NCBI GenBank assembly: GCA_002338565.1
Contig: DDIN01000008.1
Span: 238,894 to 302,893, forward strand
Direction of reading: 5' to 3'
DNA from: Hyphomonadaceae bacterium UBA1849
GTDB taxonomy: Bacteria > Pseudomonadota > Alphaproteobacteria > Caulobacterales > Hyphomonadaceae
Length of the DNA: 64,000 nt
Shown here: positions 1 through 9,040 of the stretch, piece after piece
Layout of the letters: the number at the start of each line of letters is the position of its first letter
How positions within the stretch are numbered: position 1 is the first letter of the stretch
Notes under the pieces: generated by a model
Seen by the model: the letters and a program-made list of their open reading frames with translations, nothing else
Told to the model about the DNA's origin: nothing
The model's database searches: none
Translations under genes and position numbers: made by a program

Positions 1-1356
1 GGTCACGCCATCCTCCACACGCTCTACGGTCAGTGCGTCAAGCAGGACACAGAGTTCTTCATCGAGTATTTCGCGCTCGACCTGATCATGGACGATGACG
101 GTGTCTGCCGCGGTATCACAGCTCTGAAAATGGATGACGGCACATTCCACCGTTTCCGGGCTCAGAAAGTCGTTCTGGCGACTGGCGGTTATGGCCGTGC
201 TTACTTCTCAGCGACGTCTGCTCACACCTGCACAGGTGACGGCAACGCGATGGTTCTGCGTGCAGGCCTTCCGCTGCAGGACATGGAATTCGTTCAGTTC
301 CACCCAACCGGCATTTACGGCGCAGGCTGCCTCATCACTGAGGGCGCGCGCGGTGAAGGTGGCATCCTTCGTAACTCCGAAGGCGAGCGCTTCATGGAGC
401 GTTATGCGCCAAACGCGAAAGACCTTGCGTCCCGAGACGTTGTTTCCCGCTGTATGGCGATGGAAATCCGTGAAGGTCGCGGCGTCGGCCCTGAGAAAGA
501 CCACATCTATCTCCACCTCGATCACCTTGATCCGGACGTCCTTGCAGCGCGTCTGCCAGGCATTTCCGAGAGCGCGGCGATCTTTGCTGGCGTAGACGTC
601 ACGAAAGAGCCAATTCCGGTTCTGCCAACCGTTCACTACAATATGGGCGGCATTCAGACGAACTATCACGGTCAGGTTCTTACCCTGCGTGACGGTGATC
701 CGGACGCGGTTGTTGTTGGTCTCTACGCGGTTGGTGAAGCGGCTTGTGTGTCCGTACACGGCGCGAACCGTCTCGGCTCCAACTCACTCATCGACCTTGT
801 GGTCTTCGGTCGTGCGACCGGCCTCCATCTCGGTGAAACAACAACAGCTGGCGCGAAACAGCCTGAGTTTGACGCCTCTACAGGCCAGAACTCGCTCGAC
901 CGCCTCGACCATTACCGCAACGCATCCGGCAACACTCCGACTGCAGAGCTTCGCATCGAGATGCAGAAAGCCATGCAGACAAACTGCGCGGTGTTCCGTA
1001 CCGGCGAAATCCTCGGCGAAGGTGTCGAGAAGATCAAAAACGTCTTCTCCCGCCTGCCTGATATCGGCGTTGCCGACCGCGGCCTGATCTGGAACACCGA
1101 CCTCATGGAAACCCTTGAGTTCGACAACCTGATCGCTCAGGCGGCTGTGACTGTGAACAGTGCTTACAACCGTACAGAATCACGCGGCGCACACGCTCGC
1201 GAAGACTGCCCGGATCGTGATGACGAGAACTGGATGAAGCACACACTCGCATGGTGTGATGCACAGGGTAACGTCACCATCGACTACCGTCCGGTTCACA
1301 GCTACCCGATGACAGGCGACATAGAGTATATCAAGCCGAAGGCACGCGTTTACTAA
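1..1356 (+). CDS. sdhA: Succinate dehydrogenase flavoprotein subunit, 5'-truncated by the window
   Basis: SdhA oxidises succinate to fumarate with covalently bound FAD in complex II at the inner membrane. The reading frame is open from base 1, so the start codon and N-terminal FAD-binding segment lie outside the window. The visible part has the substrate/flavin-region motifs HPTGIYGAG and LITEGARGEGG, the HYNMGGI histidine, and NRLGSNSLIDLVVFGR near the flavin. It ends with the usual acidic C-terminal domain. A strong terminator follows the stop codon. sdhB is not the next gene: it lies about 3.8 kb downstream after a DUF1800/DUF1501 pair, which is unusual because sdhA and sdhB are normally adjacent. 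Family assignment is certain. Confidence 0.97.
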   Translation, partial: GHAILHTLYGQCVKQDTEFFIEYFALDLIMDDDGVCRGITALKMDDGTFHRFRAQKVVLATGGYGRAYFSATSAHTCTGDGNAMVLRAGLPLQDMEFVQFHPTGIYGAGCLITEGARGEGGILRNSEGERFMERYAPNAKDLASRDVVSRCMAMEIREGRGVGPEKDHIYLHLDHLDPDVLAARLPGISESAAIFAGVDVTKEPIPVLPTVHYNMGGIQTNYHGQVLTLRDGDPDAVVVGLYAVGEAACVSVHGANRLGSNSLIDLVVFGRATGLHLGETTTAGAKQPEFDASTGQNSLDRLDHYRNASGNTPTAELRIEMQKAMQTNCAVFRTGEILGEGVEKIKNVFSRLPDIGVADRGLIWNTDLMETLEFDNLIAQAAVTVNSAYNRTESRGAHAREDCPDRDDENWMKHTLAWCDAQGNVTIDYRPVHSYPMTGDIEYIKPKARVY

Positions 1357-1376
1357 GCGCGGTACAGATTTCAAAC

Positions 1377-1407
1377 AAAAGGCCGGGGCTCTGCTCCGGC
1401 CTTTTTT
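1377..1407 (+). terminator. Rho-independent terminator after sdhA
   Basis: A GC-rich hairpin (GGCCGG paired with CCGGCC around a CTCTGCT-type loop) is preceded by an A-run and followed by a run of six T. It lies 20 bases after the sdhA stop codon, so the DUF1800 gene probably has its own promoter in 1408-1681. Confidence 0.85.
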
Positions 1408-1681
1408 GTTGACGAGAGATCTAATATTCCGGACGCCCCACCAGAAAGCAGGCTTTCGCTTCTGAGAATTGTGTAAGCGCGGCCTGTGACCCTTAAGGTT
1501 TTGTATTCAAGCGGAGACGCCAAATTAGATCTGCACACATCCAGAAACAATACTTCGTTACATCGCGTTACTGATCTACACTATTGCGTCATCGGGCGAA
1601 TTGTTACTTCATCGCCCGGCGAATACAGCCCTACCCTGCCTCATACACTTCGGACTGATCGGTGAATGAGGGGCTGTTGGA

Positions 1682-3493
1682 ATGGGAAGATTCAAAAAGG
1701 TTCTGATTACGAGTGCTGCATCCCTGATGCTGCTTGCGGCGTGCAGCGGTGGTGGCGGCGGAGACAATTCCGGCGGCACACCGACGCCTACGCCAACACC
1801 GGTTCCATCCCCGCCACCTCCGCCACCGCCTCCTCCACCAGCGCCGCCTCCGGTTCAGGACACAGTGTTTGAGAGCACGGAAAGCACGGCACGGTTTCTG
1901 ACGCACGCAACCTTCGGCCCGAGCGCAGAAGACATAGACACGCTGACCGGAGGCTCTGCGTCGGATTGGTTTCAGGCCCAGCTCAATCTGCCAGCTACGC
2001 TGAACCTGCCCTATATCGACAATTATCTGGACAATGACCCGAACGGGCGCACCGCGAATGGCGCCATCAGCTTTTCCGGCACATTCGCTCCGGTATTCGC
2101 CTTCTGGAACAACTCCATCACGGCGGAAGACCAGCTGCGGCAGCGGGTGACTTTCGCGCTCTCCGAAATCTTCGTGATCTCGACGCGGGCGAATGTGCGG
2201 CTGAGGTCTGACCCGATTGTGGTCGGCGCGTATATGGACATTCTTACGCGTAACGCGCTCGGCAATTTCAGAGACCTTCTGGACGAGGTGACTTACAGCC
2301 CGGCTATGGGCGAGTTTCTGACCTATCTGCAAAACCAGAGAGGCGATCCCGACACCGGACGCATGCCGGACGAAAACTATGCCCGTGAAGTGATGCAGCT
2401 TTTCACCATTGGGCTTGTAGAACTCAATAATGACGGCACGCCGCGTCTCGATGGGAACGGCCAGCCGATCGAGACCTACACCAATGATGATGTAACTGGT
2501 CTTGCCCGCGTCTTCACAGGGCTGAGCAAGGACACAGACAGCTTCTTCGACAGACCAATTCCTGAACTTGCCTCGCGCATACCGATGCGCCTGTTTCCAG
2601 AGTTTCACTCCAATCGAGAGAAAAGCTTTCTGGGAGTGTCCATACCCGCCGGGACGGACGGCGAAGAGTCCATCGATACGGCGCTCGACACCCTGTTCAA
2701 TCATCCCAATGTCGGGCCGTTCATCGGGCGTCAGCTCATCCAGCGGCTGGTCACAAGTCACCCGGATCCGGACTATATCGCGCGCGTCGCCACGGCCTTC
2801 AATCAGGGAAGCTATGTGCTTCCCGATGGCGACCTTGTAGGCACGGGCGAGCGGGGTGATCTCGCCGCGACTGTAGCAGCCGTTCTCATGGATGAGGACG
2901 CAACCGGCGAGCAATCCTTATTCGATAACGAGTTCGGCAAAGTGAGAGAGCCTATTCTGCGCTTTACGCACTGGGCACGCGCTTTCGATGCCGAACCGGT
3001 CTCTCCGCAAGGCCTCACCAATCTCTGGATACCGACCAATCAAAACACACTCGGTGTTGCCGCCTATGGTGCGCCAAGCGTCTTCAATTTCTTTCGTCCG
3101 GGCTATGTCGCGCCAGGCACAGAGTCGGGTGAGGCAGGGCTTACCGTTCCCGAGCTGCAGATTTTCAATGCAGGCACTATCCCGACTGTCGCGAACTTTA
3201 TGGGCTTCTTCATCAACGAAGTTCCTGCCCAGTTCGCCGAACCCGAACGCAATGTGTTCCTGCCCGACTATGACGAGCTCATCGAACTTGCCGACAATGA
3301 GGAAGCTCTTGTCGACTACCTCGATACCTATCTGACCTTTGGCACGATGAGCGAGGGAACGCGTCAGTCGATCACCGACCAGCTGGCACTGGTAGATCCG
3401 GAAGTGCGCGAGTTCAGAGACGGCCAGCGCTTACGGGTCCGCCTCGCCGTTTTCCTCACCCTCTCCTCCACCGATTATCTTCTCCAGCGCTAG
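1682..3493 (+). CDS. DUF1800 family lipoprotein with poly-proline tether
   Basis: The product is 603 aa. It starts with a lipoprotein signal (lipobox LLAAC, lipidated Cys21), then a Gly-rich and Thr-Pro/poly-Pro tether (about residues 22-57), then a full-length DUF1800 domain. DUF1800 proteins are exported proteins of unknown function, almost always encoded beside a DUF1501 protein, as here. The ATG start is preceded by GAGGGG at good spacing. The next gene begins 11 bases after the stop, so the two are probably one transcription unit. The tether (CSGGGGG, then PTPTPTP, then a Pro run) closely resembles that of the small lipoprotein at 9041-9391. Function is unknown; a role at the cell surface is inference from the signal and tether. 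Confidence 0.88.
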   Translation: MGRFKKVLITSAASLMLLAACSGGGGGDNSGGTPTPTPTPVPSPPPPPPPPPPAPPPVQDTVFESTESTARFLTHATFGPSAEDIDTLTGGSASDWFQAQLNLPATLNLPYIDNYLDNDPNGRTANGAISFSGTFAPVFAFWNNSITAEDQLRQRVTFALSEIFVISTRANVRLRSDPIVVGAYMDILTRNALGNFRDLLDEVTYSPAMGEFLTYLQNQRGDPDTGRMPDENYAREVMQLFTIGLVELNNDGTPRLDGNGQPIETYTNDDVTGLARVFTGLSKDTDSFFDRPIPELASRIPMRLFPEFHSNREKSFLGVSIPAGTDGEESIDTALDTLFNHPNVGPFIGRQLIQRLVTSHPDPDYIARVATAFNQGSYVLPDGDLVGTGERGDLAATVAAVLMDEDATGEQSLFDNEFGKVREPILRFTHWARAFDAEPVSPQGLTNLWIPTNQNTLGVAAYGAPSVFNFFRPGYVAPGTESGEAGLTVPELQIFNAGTIPTVANFMGFFINEVPAQFAEPERNVFLPDYDELIELADNEEALVDYLDTYLTFGTMSEGTRQSITDQLALVDPEVREFRDGQRLRVRLAVFLTLSSTDYLLQR

Positions 3494-3504
3494 GGAGCGT
3501 GACC

Positions 3505-4944
3505 ATGAACATCTCCAGACGCACACTTCTACGTTATGCCGGCGCCGCAGGGTTGTCCGGCGCCACAGCCGCCAGCCTGACCACGGCCCTGACCGGATTT
3601 CAGCAAGCCAGCGCGGCTGACATTTCTGGCTATCGCGCACTTGTCTGCATCTTCCTGCTTGGCGGTATGGACTGCCACGACACAGTCCTGCCCTTCGACG
3701 AGGCAAATTATGAGAGCTATGCGCGTGTCCGGTCCTCACTTCTCAGCTCCTACAACCAACTTGGAGGCGGATCGACGCGCGTTCGCGACAGGCTGCTTCC
3801 GCTTAATCCGGTCAATACCAGCCAGTTTGAGGGACGTCAGTTTGCCCTACCGGAAGAGCTCAGCGAATTGCACGATCTGTTCGAAAGCGGACGGGCGTCT
3901 ATCGTGGGCAATGTCGGGCCGCTGATCGAACCCTTAACGCTGGATCAATTCAGGCAGCGCACCGGCCGCATTCCCCGCCAGCTTTTCTCTCACAATGACC
4001 AGCAATCAACATGGATGGCCAATGCGCCTGAAGGTGCACGGCGCGGCTGGGGCGGCCGGTTTGCCGATGCAGCCATTTCCTCATCAGCCAATTCCGGCGA
4101 GTCCTTCACCACAATCTCAACTGCCGGATCATCTGTCTTTCTGGTCGGTGACCGCGCACAACCCTATGAGCTTGGCCGCAATGGCGCCGGCAGTTTTGAC
4201 CAGCTGGCCCGCGCCGAACAGGGCCGAAATTCCGAGGAAGGCGAAGAGAGCTTCCAGCGGTTGCGCGCCTTTCTTCAGGCTAACGACTATGACGGCAATA
4301 ATCTGATCGGGCGCGATATCGCCTCCATCCAAGAGACGGCCTTTCTGGCCAATGAGGCCTTTAACAACGCAACCCAAAACGCGCCGGACCTTCCGATCAG
4401 CTTCGCCAATGATGCACTCGGCCCACAACTGGAAGCCGTCGCCCGCGCCATTCAGGCCCGCGACGCGCTGGGGCAACGCCGGCAGGTCTTCTTTGTCGCC
4501 TTCGGTAATTTCGACACGCACTCCAGTCAGGCCGCAGATCTGCCCGGCCTGCAGCGCACATTGAGCGATGGTATCTCGCGTTTCGTACAGACCATGGACG
4601 CCTTCGGCCTGATGAACGACGTCACCGTATTCACGGCATCAGACTTCGGACGATCGCTCGCGTCCAATGGCGATGGCACCGACCATGGCTGGGGCGGGCA
4701 CCACTTTGTTATCGGAGATGCTGTTGAGGGCCAGACCATATTCGGCGACATTCCGCCTTACGATCTGGGTCATGCAAATGACGCTGGCGCAGGGCGGCTC
4801 CTACCCTCGCTCTCCGTCGATCAGTATGCAGAACCTCTCGGCCGCTGGTTCGGGCTGACAGAGGAAGAAATCGCTCTGGCATTGCCCGGCCTGAGCAACT
4901 TCAGTTCGCAGGAAAGCCTGAAGCTGTTCCCTGGGCCTGTTTAG
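3505..4944 (+). CDS. DUF1501 family protein, Tat-exported
   Basis: DUF1501 proteins (479 aa here) are related to the sulfatase/alkaline phosphatase superfamily and are of unknown substrate. The N-terminus is a clear twin-arginine signal (SRRTLLRYAGAAG, hydrophobic stretch, AxA at about residue 33), so the protein is exported folded. Motifs typical of the family include CIFLLGGMDCHDTVLP near the N-terminus and FTASDFGRSLASNGDGTDHGWGGHH near the C-terminus, a likely metal-binding site. A GTG six bases upstream (3499) is in frame, but the AGGGAG ribosome site spaces correctly only to the ATG at 3505. It is co-transcribed with the DUF1800 gene. Family certain, role unknown. Confidence 0.9.
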   Translation: MNISRRTLLRYAGAAGLSGATAASLTTALTGFQQASAADISGYRALVCIFLLGGMDCHDTVLPFDEANYESYARVRSSLLSSYNQLGGGSTRVRDRLLPLNPVNTSQFEGRQFALPEELSELHDLFESGRASIVGNVGPLIEPLTLDQFRQRTGRIPRQLFSHNDQQSTWMANAPEGARRGWGGRFADAAISSSANSGESFTTISTAGSSVFLVGDRAQPYELGRNGAGSFDQLARAEQGRNSEEGEESFQRLRAFLQANDYDGNNLIGRDIASIQETAFLANEAFNNATQNAPDLPISFANDALGPQLEAVARAIQARDALGQRRQVFFVAFGNFDTHSSQAADLPGLQRTLSDGISRFVQTMDAFGLMNDVTVFTASDFGRSLASNGDGTDHGWGGHHFVIGDAVEGQTIFGDIPPYDLGHANDAGAGRLLPSLSVDQYAEPLGRWFGLTEEEIALALPGLSNFSSQESLKLFPGPV

Positions 4945-5078
4945 GGGCTAATTCGTCGGAAAACCTCTTGAAATTCGGGCGCAGACTGAGCAAACAGGGG
5001 TCAGACAATCATGACGTTCTGGCTTTTCATCGAAAACCTGTCAGAAATTTATCAGTGATCTATCTTTTACTTCAAAGC

Positions 5079-5092
5079 CGGTTATAAAACCG
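5079..5092 (+). promoter_or_regulatory. Inverted repeat CGGTT-N4-AACCG upstream of sdhB
   Basis: Five-base arms flank ATAA, 27 bases before the sdhB start, and the site overlaps a TATAAA sequence. It could be an operator at the sdhB promoter or a small leader hairpin. The element is seen in the sequence; its function is inference and I found no good -35 partner. Confidence 0.3.
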
Positions 5093-5118
5093 CTGAAGAT
5101 TTGTAAGGACGGGATATT

Positions 5119-5898
5119 ATGGTTCAGCTGACGCTTCCAAAAAATTCGCAGGTTCAAACAGGCAAGACATGGCCGAAGCCTGAGGGTGCGAACGTCAAGA
5201 AGTTCAAAATCTATCGTTATGATCCTGAAGCTGATGGCAATCCGCGCTGGGATACTTACTTCGTCGACATGGACGATTGCGGACCGATGGTTCTCGACGT
5301 TCTGATCTACATCAAGACGCATATCGACTCTACGCTCACATTCCGCCGCTCTTGCCGTGAAGGCATTTGTGGTTCGTGCGCGATGATGATTGGCGGCCGT
5401 AACACGATCGCCTGCACAAAGGGCTGGAAGGATATTGCTGGCTCTTCAATCACGATTGCGCCGCTACCGCACATGCCGGTTGTGAAGGACCTCGTTCCGG
5501 ACCTCACAAACTTCTACGCGCAGCACGCTTATGTGCAGCCATTCCTGAAAACCGACACACCAGAGCCGGAGAAAGAATGGAAGCAGACACCTGAAGATCG
5601 TGACAAGCTGGATGGCCTTTATGAGTGCATTATGTGCGCATGCTGCTCTACATCCTGCCCGTCTTACTGGTGGAATGGCGACAAGTATCTCGGCCCTGCA
5701 GCCCTGCTCCACGCTTACCGCTGGCTGATCGATAGCCGCGACGAAGCGGCTGGCGAGCGTCTGGACGATCTGGAAGATCCGTTCAAACTCTATCGCTGCC
5801 ACACCATCATGAACTGTGCGCAGGTTTGCCCGAAGGGCTTGAACCCTGCCAAAGCGATTGGTGAGATCAAGAAAATGATGGTTGAGCGCGTCGCGTAA
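5119..5898 (+). CDS. sdhB: Succinate dehydrogenase iron-sulfur subunit
   Basis: SdhB (259 aa) carries electrons from SdhA to the membrane quinone site of complex II. All cluster ligands are visible: [2Fe-2S] at C79, C84, C87 and C99 (RSCREGICGSC...C), the CxxCACCSTSCP block at 170-181 for [4Fe-4S] and part of [3Fe-4S], and CHTIMNCAQVCPKGLNP near the C-terminus. Length is normal. It follows a 174-base gap after the DUF1501 gene and is probably transcribed from its own promoter, because the sdhA terminator and two unrelated genes intervene. A terminator follows the stop codon. Confidence 0.97.
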   Translation: MVQLTLPKNSQVQTGKTWPKPEGANVKKFKIYRYDPEADGNPRWDTYFVDMDDCGPMVLDVLIYIKTHIDSTLTFRRSCREGICGSCAMMIGGRNTIACTKGWKDIAGSSITIAPLPHMPVVKDLVPDLTNFYAQHAYVQPFLKTDTPEPEKEWKQTPEDRDKLDGLYECIMCACCSTSCPSYWWNGDKYLGPAALLHAYRWLIDSRDEAAGERLDDLEDPFKLYRCHTIMNCAQVCPKGLNPAKAIGEIKKMMVERVA

Positions 5899-5920
5899 GC
5901 ATCGCGCCCCATAGAAGCTG

Positions 5921-5948
5921 AAAAGCCCGCTTTCGAGCGGGCTTTTTT
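5921..5948 (+). terminator. Rho-independent terminator after sdhB
   Basis: A perfect GCCCGCT/AGCGGGC hairpin with a TTCG-type loop is followed by six T. On the other strand the A-run gives a T-tail as well, so it can also serve the convergent sulfotransferase-like gene. Confidence 0.9.
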
Positions 5949-5953
5949 ATTGA

Positions 5954-6925
5954 TCAGAGTGCGCTGAACATGCGTTCGAAATACTCATCCGCTTTGAAAT
6001 TGCGTCGCTTGCACTCCACGCGGATCGTCTCGATATCCTGTTTAAGGCGTGACATATCCGGATAGAGCGCGCCTTCTATGCCTTCATGCCGCGGAATGAG
6101 ATCAAGGCCGTATCTCTTCTTTAGTGTGATGCGATCATTCTTCGCCAGAAATGCAGCGCGCTTCACGACAGACTGATCGACTTCAATCTTGCCTTTAAAG
6201 GTCGGGTCGAGATGTACCATCGCCGAAATTTCATTCGCGATGGAAAGCGATTCCGGCTTGGTGATGAAGCAATTCAGAAGACGCTTCGCAAACAATAGAT
6301 TGCCCGCAACGCTCTGGTTGAAAGCAAAGTCGTCATTCTCGAAAACGCTCTCAAGACCCGGTTGAACAATGCTGGCAAGGTCAGCCACAACGTCCCCGTT
6401 TTTCAGGGTACGGCGGTCATACTGGCGAACGATGACATTCTTGCGTCCGAACACTTTCGCCCAGCGATCAACCAGCTCGGTAAAGCTGATGAAGAAGGCA
6501 TCCACAAATTCCGGCAAATCCATCGCGGTATTCCTGGACTGCACCGCCTGCTGGTACCAGGAAATCATATAGGTCGCGTGTTCACGCAGATAGACGACAA
6601 CCTTGGTCCGCTTTTTCGGCAAAAGGTTAGCGACGCATTCCGGGTTCGGAATAGTGTGAAAATTCTCACTGGAGAGGACGCAGGTATCGTACTCTCGTAT
6701 TTCCTGCACGAAATGATCCCGCCAGGCTGGCTCCATACCAAGCTCATCGGCACGTCGGCCTCGCAACACGCGCGACAAATGGTGGTGAGCCGGCGTATTG
6801 GGTTCAAGCCCGGTGAGCGGAAAGATAACGCCCCGCTTTTTCAGGACTTCGCGATTTTCAAAAAAGGCGCGCTGAATGCTCGAAGTGCCTGTCTTGTTGG
6901 TGCCGATATGCAAGACAAATTGCAT
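5954..6925 (-). CDS. Sulfotransferase-like protein
   Basis: The product is 323 aa. The N-terminal HIGTNKTGTSSIQ (residues 6-18) matches the 5'-phosphosulfate-binding loop of PAPS-dependent sulfotransferase-like proteins. VVVYLREHATYMISWYQQ (about residues 110-127) resembles the 3'-phosphate-binding segment (R..P/H..SxY). There is no signal peptide, so it is predicted cytosolic or peripheral. Such genes often modify surface polysaccharides or lipids, but there is no polysaccharide cluster around it here, so the acceptor cannot be named. It is convergent with sdhB. Confidence 0.7.
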   Translation of the reverse strand: MQFVLHIGTNKTGTSSIQRAFFENREVLKKRGVIFPLTGLEPNTPAHHHLSRVLRGRRADELGMEPAWRDHFVQEIREYDTCVLSSENFHTIPNPECVANLLPKKRTKVVVYLREHATYMISWYQQAVQSRNTAMDLPEFVDAFFISFTELVDRWAKVFGRKNVIVRQYDRRTLKNGDVVADLASIVQPGLESVFENDDFAFNQSVAGNLLFAKRLLNCFITKPESLSIANEISAMVHLDPTFKGKIEVDQSVVKRAAFLAKNDRITLKKRYGLDLIPRHEGIEGALYPDMSRLKQDIETIRVECKRRNFKADEYFERMFSAL

Positions 6926-7114
6926 TGCCTGAAACCCCTGAAAATCCGCTCAAATCATCCTTTCAAAGACCATGGATGATCTGCCCGCACTTGTCGACAG
7001 CCTGCCCGAAAGGCCAACAGTTTCAACGAAACAAACACTACTCAAGCGCGAGTATAGCCTTGTGCCTCCACTCAATCGTCGATTTAATCAGAATGGGATG
7101 ATGAGGGCAGTTTG

Positions 7115-8017
7115 ATGGAAAAATTTAGCTTCAGCTCGGCGCTGATGCATTTCCGGATCTCACAAGGGCCGTCCGGCTTTGTGTGGAAATGGCTGCTGGC
7201 TTATGTGTTGGTTTTTGGTCTGGCAAACGCCATTGTCAGCGGCTTGCAGCTTTACTCATACTATCAAGCTCTGGACGCCGTTGCGGAGGGCGAGTTTCGC
7301 GCCACTCAACCATTTACGAATTTGTGGCGGCAAATATTACCTCTGCCATTTTTTGTAGCGATCCTTGCAATGTTCGAAGCCTCTGCCCTTCGCTGGTACA
7401 TCCGACGAGAGGGTTTCTCCCTCCGCTTCGGTAAGGACGAATTCAGACTGCTCGGCGTTTTTCTCTGCTGGGGCGGCATCCTTATTCTTTTGAGTGTTGC
7501 CGGTGGCCTTTTTCTTATGATTTTCGGCAACACGATCATTTCGAACATGAGCCGGAGCGTCGCCGCAAACCTTATCATTACGTCGCTTTTGGCGCTGCCA
7601 TTTATCAGCCTCGCAATCTATGTTGCCATATCCTTCATGACCTCTTCGGCTCTCACTATTCGTGAGAACAAAGTCCTCTTCATATCGTCAAAAAGAATTG
7701 TGTCGGGTAAGTTCTGGCGCCTCCTCGCTGCAGCATTGGTTGTTACATTGCCGTTCTACGCTCTGGATGTGATCGTCGATTTTTTTGTCGTCCCCTTATT
7801 CCTGCAACTTGCAAATGCTCCGCCGCAGGACTGGGCCCTTTATGATCCAACCAACAGTTTTCAGACGTTTCTGATCACGACTGTCTTCACAGTAGGCGTA
7901 GTCGTCCTGACGGCCCCCATCCTGCAACTCATCATGCTCGGCATCACGTCTAAGGCCGTTCTCACCGATCCGGACTGGGTCGGCCAGACCTACACCGTTG
8001 CCGAGACCTTTGAATAA
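7115..8017 (+). CDS. Multi-pass membrane protein, tandem paralogue A
   Basis: This 300-aa protein has about six hydrophobic segments and no family I can name. It is a clear paralogue of the next gene. They share an identical N-terminus (MEKFSFSSALMHF), a central block EASALRWYIRREGFSLRFGKDE, a later AL/VTIR(E/D)NKV segment and a C-terminal LGITSKA...VAETFE. ATG at 7115 is chosen over TTG at 7112 because GAGGG lies at normal spacing. The conserved charged central block between membrane segments is the best candidate for a functional site. Function unknown. Confidence 0.8.
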   Translation: MEKFSFSSALMHFRISQGPSGFVWKWLLAYVLVFGLANAIVSGLQLYSYYQALDAVAEGEFRATQPFTNLWRQILPLPFFVAILAMFEASALRWYIRREGFSLRFGKDEFRLLGVFLCWGGILILLSVAGGLFLMIFGNTIISNMSRSVAANLIITSLLALPFISLAIYVAISFMTSSALTIRENKVLFISSKRIVSGKFWRLLAAALVVTLPFYALDVIVDFFVVPLFLQLANAPPQDWALYDPTNSFQTFLITTVFTVGVVVLTAPILQLIMLGITSKAVLTDPDWVGQTYTVAETFE

Positions 8018-8061
8018 TCCTCTCAACACCTGTTTCCACTAGCTCCACGGGAGAATAACTC

Positions 8062-8961
8062 ATGGAAAAATTCAGCTTCAGCTCGGCGCTGATGCATTTT
8101 CAGAATACAAAAGGCCCGGGCAGCTTTGTCTGGAAATGGCTTCTGACGGCGTTCATTGCCATGACACTGCTCTTTGGCGGCAGCATGTTCATGACGTTCG
8201 ATATGATGGCAGGCTTCGGCATCACGGCGCCCGGCCAGACGGTTCCAGTATCCAACGAGGAAGCGTTTGCGTTCATAGGCAGAATGTTCGGCACAATGGC
8301 AATCCTCGTGCCTCTTTCAGTTGTCGTGATGGCCGTGCTCGAAGCATCCGCCCTTCGCCGGTATATCCGCAATGAGGCATTCTCAATTCGCTTCGGCAAG
8401 GACGAGTTGCGCGTGATCGGCGTTTATCTCTGGTGGGCTCTCATGTTCATAGCGGCGATGATCGTCATGGCGATTATCGGTCTGATCATTGGCATGTTTG
8501 TCATGCTAATCGCAGCCGGATTACCCATGGCAGCACCGTTTCTGGCCTTAATTTTTAATCTGGCGACTTATCTCGGCCTCCTGGCGCTTGCAGTCAAATT
8601 TGCTCCAGCATCCGCCGTGACGATACGGGACAACAAGGTCACATTCTTTGAAGCTGAAGCCACCACAAAGGGCCGTTTCTGGCCGTTATTCGGGGCGTTT
8701 CTGATTCCAATCGTCGCCTATTATGTTTTGTCTCTGATCCTGCAACTCCTGCTATTGATGCCGGTCATGACGAGCATGGCGACACAGAATGACGCGAGCT
8801 TCACGCCAACATTGTTTGCGATGATGGGTGTGTCCACCGTGATTAGCGGAAACGCTTTTGCGTTCATGATGCTCGTAAACCTCGGCATTACCTCACGGGC
8901 GGCGATCACGGATGAGAGCTGGTCCGGTCGCGGTGGTGAAGTCGCTGAGACGTTTGAGTAA
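8062..8961 (+). CDS. Multi-pass membrane protein, tandem paralogue B
   Basis: This 299-aa protein has about six membrane segments and is the tandem partner of the preceding gene (44 bases apart, same strand). It shares the MEKFSFSSALMHF start, the EASALRRYIRNEAFSIRFGKDE block and the LGITSRA...VAETFE end. The segments between are much more diverged. GGGAG provides the ribosome site. A terminator follows, so the pair is probably a two-gene operon. The function is unrecognised; the pairing suggests a hetero-oligomer or subfunctionalised duplicates (inference). Confidence 0.8.
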   Translation: MEKFSFSSALMHFQNTKGPGSFVWKWLLTAFIAMTLLFGGSMFMTFDMMAGFGITAPGQTVPVSNEEAFAFIGRMFGTMAILVPLSVVVMAVLEASALRRYIRNEAFSIRFGKDELRVIGVYLWWALMFIAAMIVMAIIGLIIGMFVMLIAAGLPMAAPFLALIFNLATYLGLLALAVKFAPASAVTIRDNKVTFFEAEATTKGRFWPLFGAFLIPIVAYYVLSLILQLLLLMPVMTSMATQNDASFTPTLFAMMGVSTVISGNAFAFMMLVNLGITSRAAITDESWSGRGGEVAETFE

Positions 8962-8986
8962 ACACCGCAAGCTCAAATCCAATTTC

Positions 8987-9018
8987 AAAAAAGCCCCGGC
9001 CAGATGGTCGGGGCTTTT
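8987..9018. terminator. Bidirectional terminator
   Basis: AAAAGCCCCG pairs with CGGGGCTTTT around a 10-base loop. It lies between the end of the membrane-protein pair (+) and the end of the convergent poly-proline lipoprotein gene (-), with T-runs on both strands. Confidence 0.88.
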
Positions 9019-9040
9019 CATTTGTTTGGGTCGAAACCGA

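Noticed and set aside
1631..2914. Long open frame on the minus strand opposite the DUF1800 gene
   Set aside because: It is an antisense shadow; its Arg/Trp-rich repetitive sequence is the reverse of the poly-proline codons and it has no family motif.
4968..5118. sigma-70 promoter for sdhB
   Set aside because: A TTGAAA at 4968 and a TATAAA at 5083 are present, but no acceptable -35/-10 pair at 16-18 base spacing was found, so no promoter is called.
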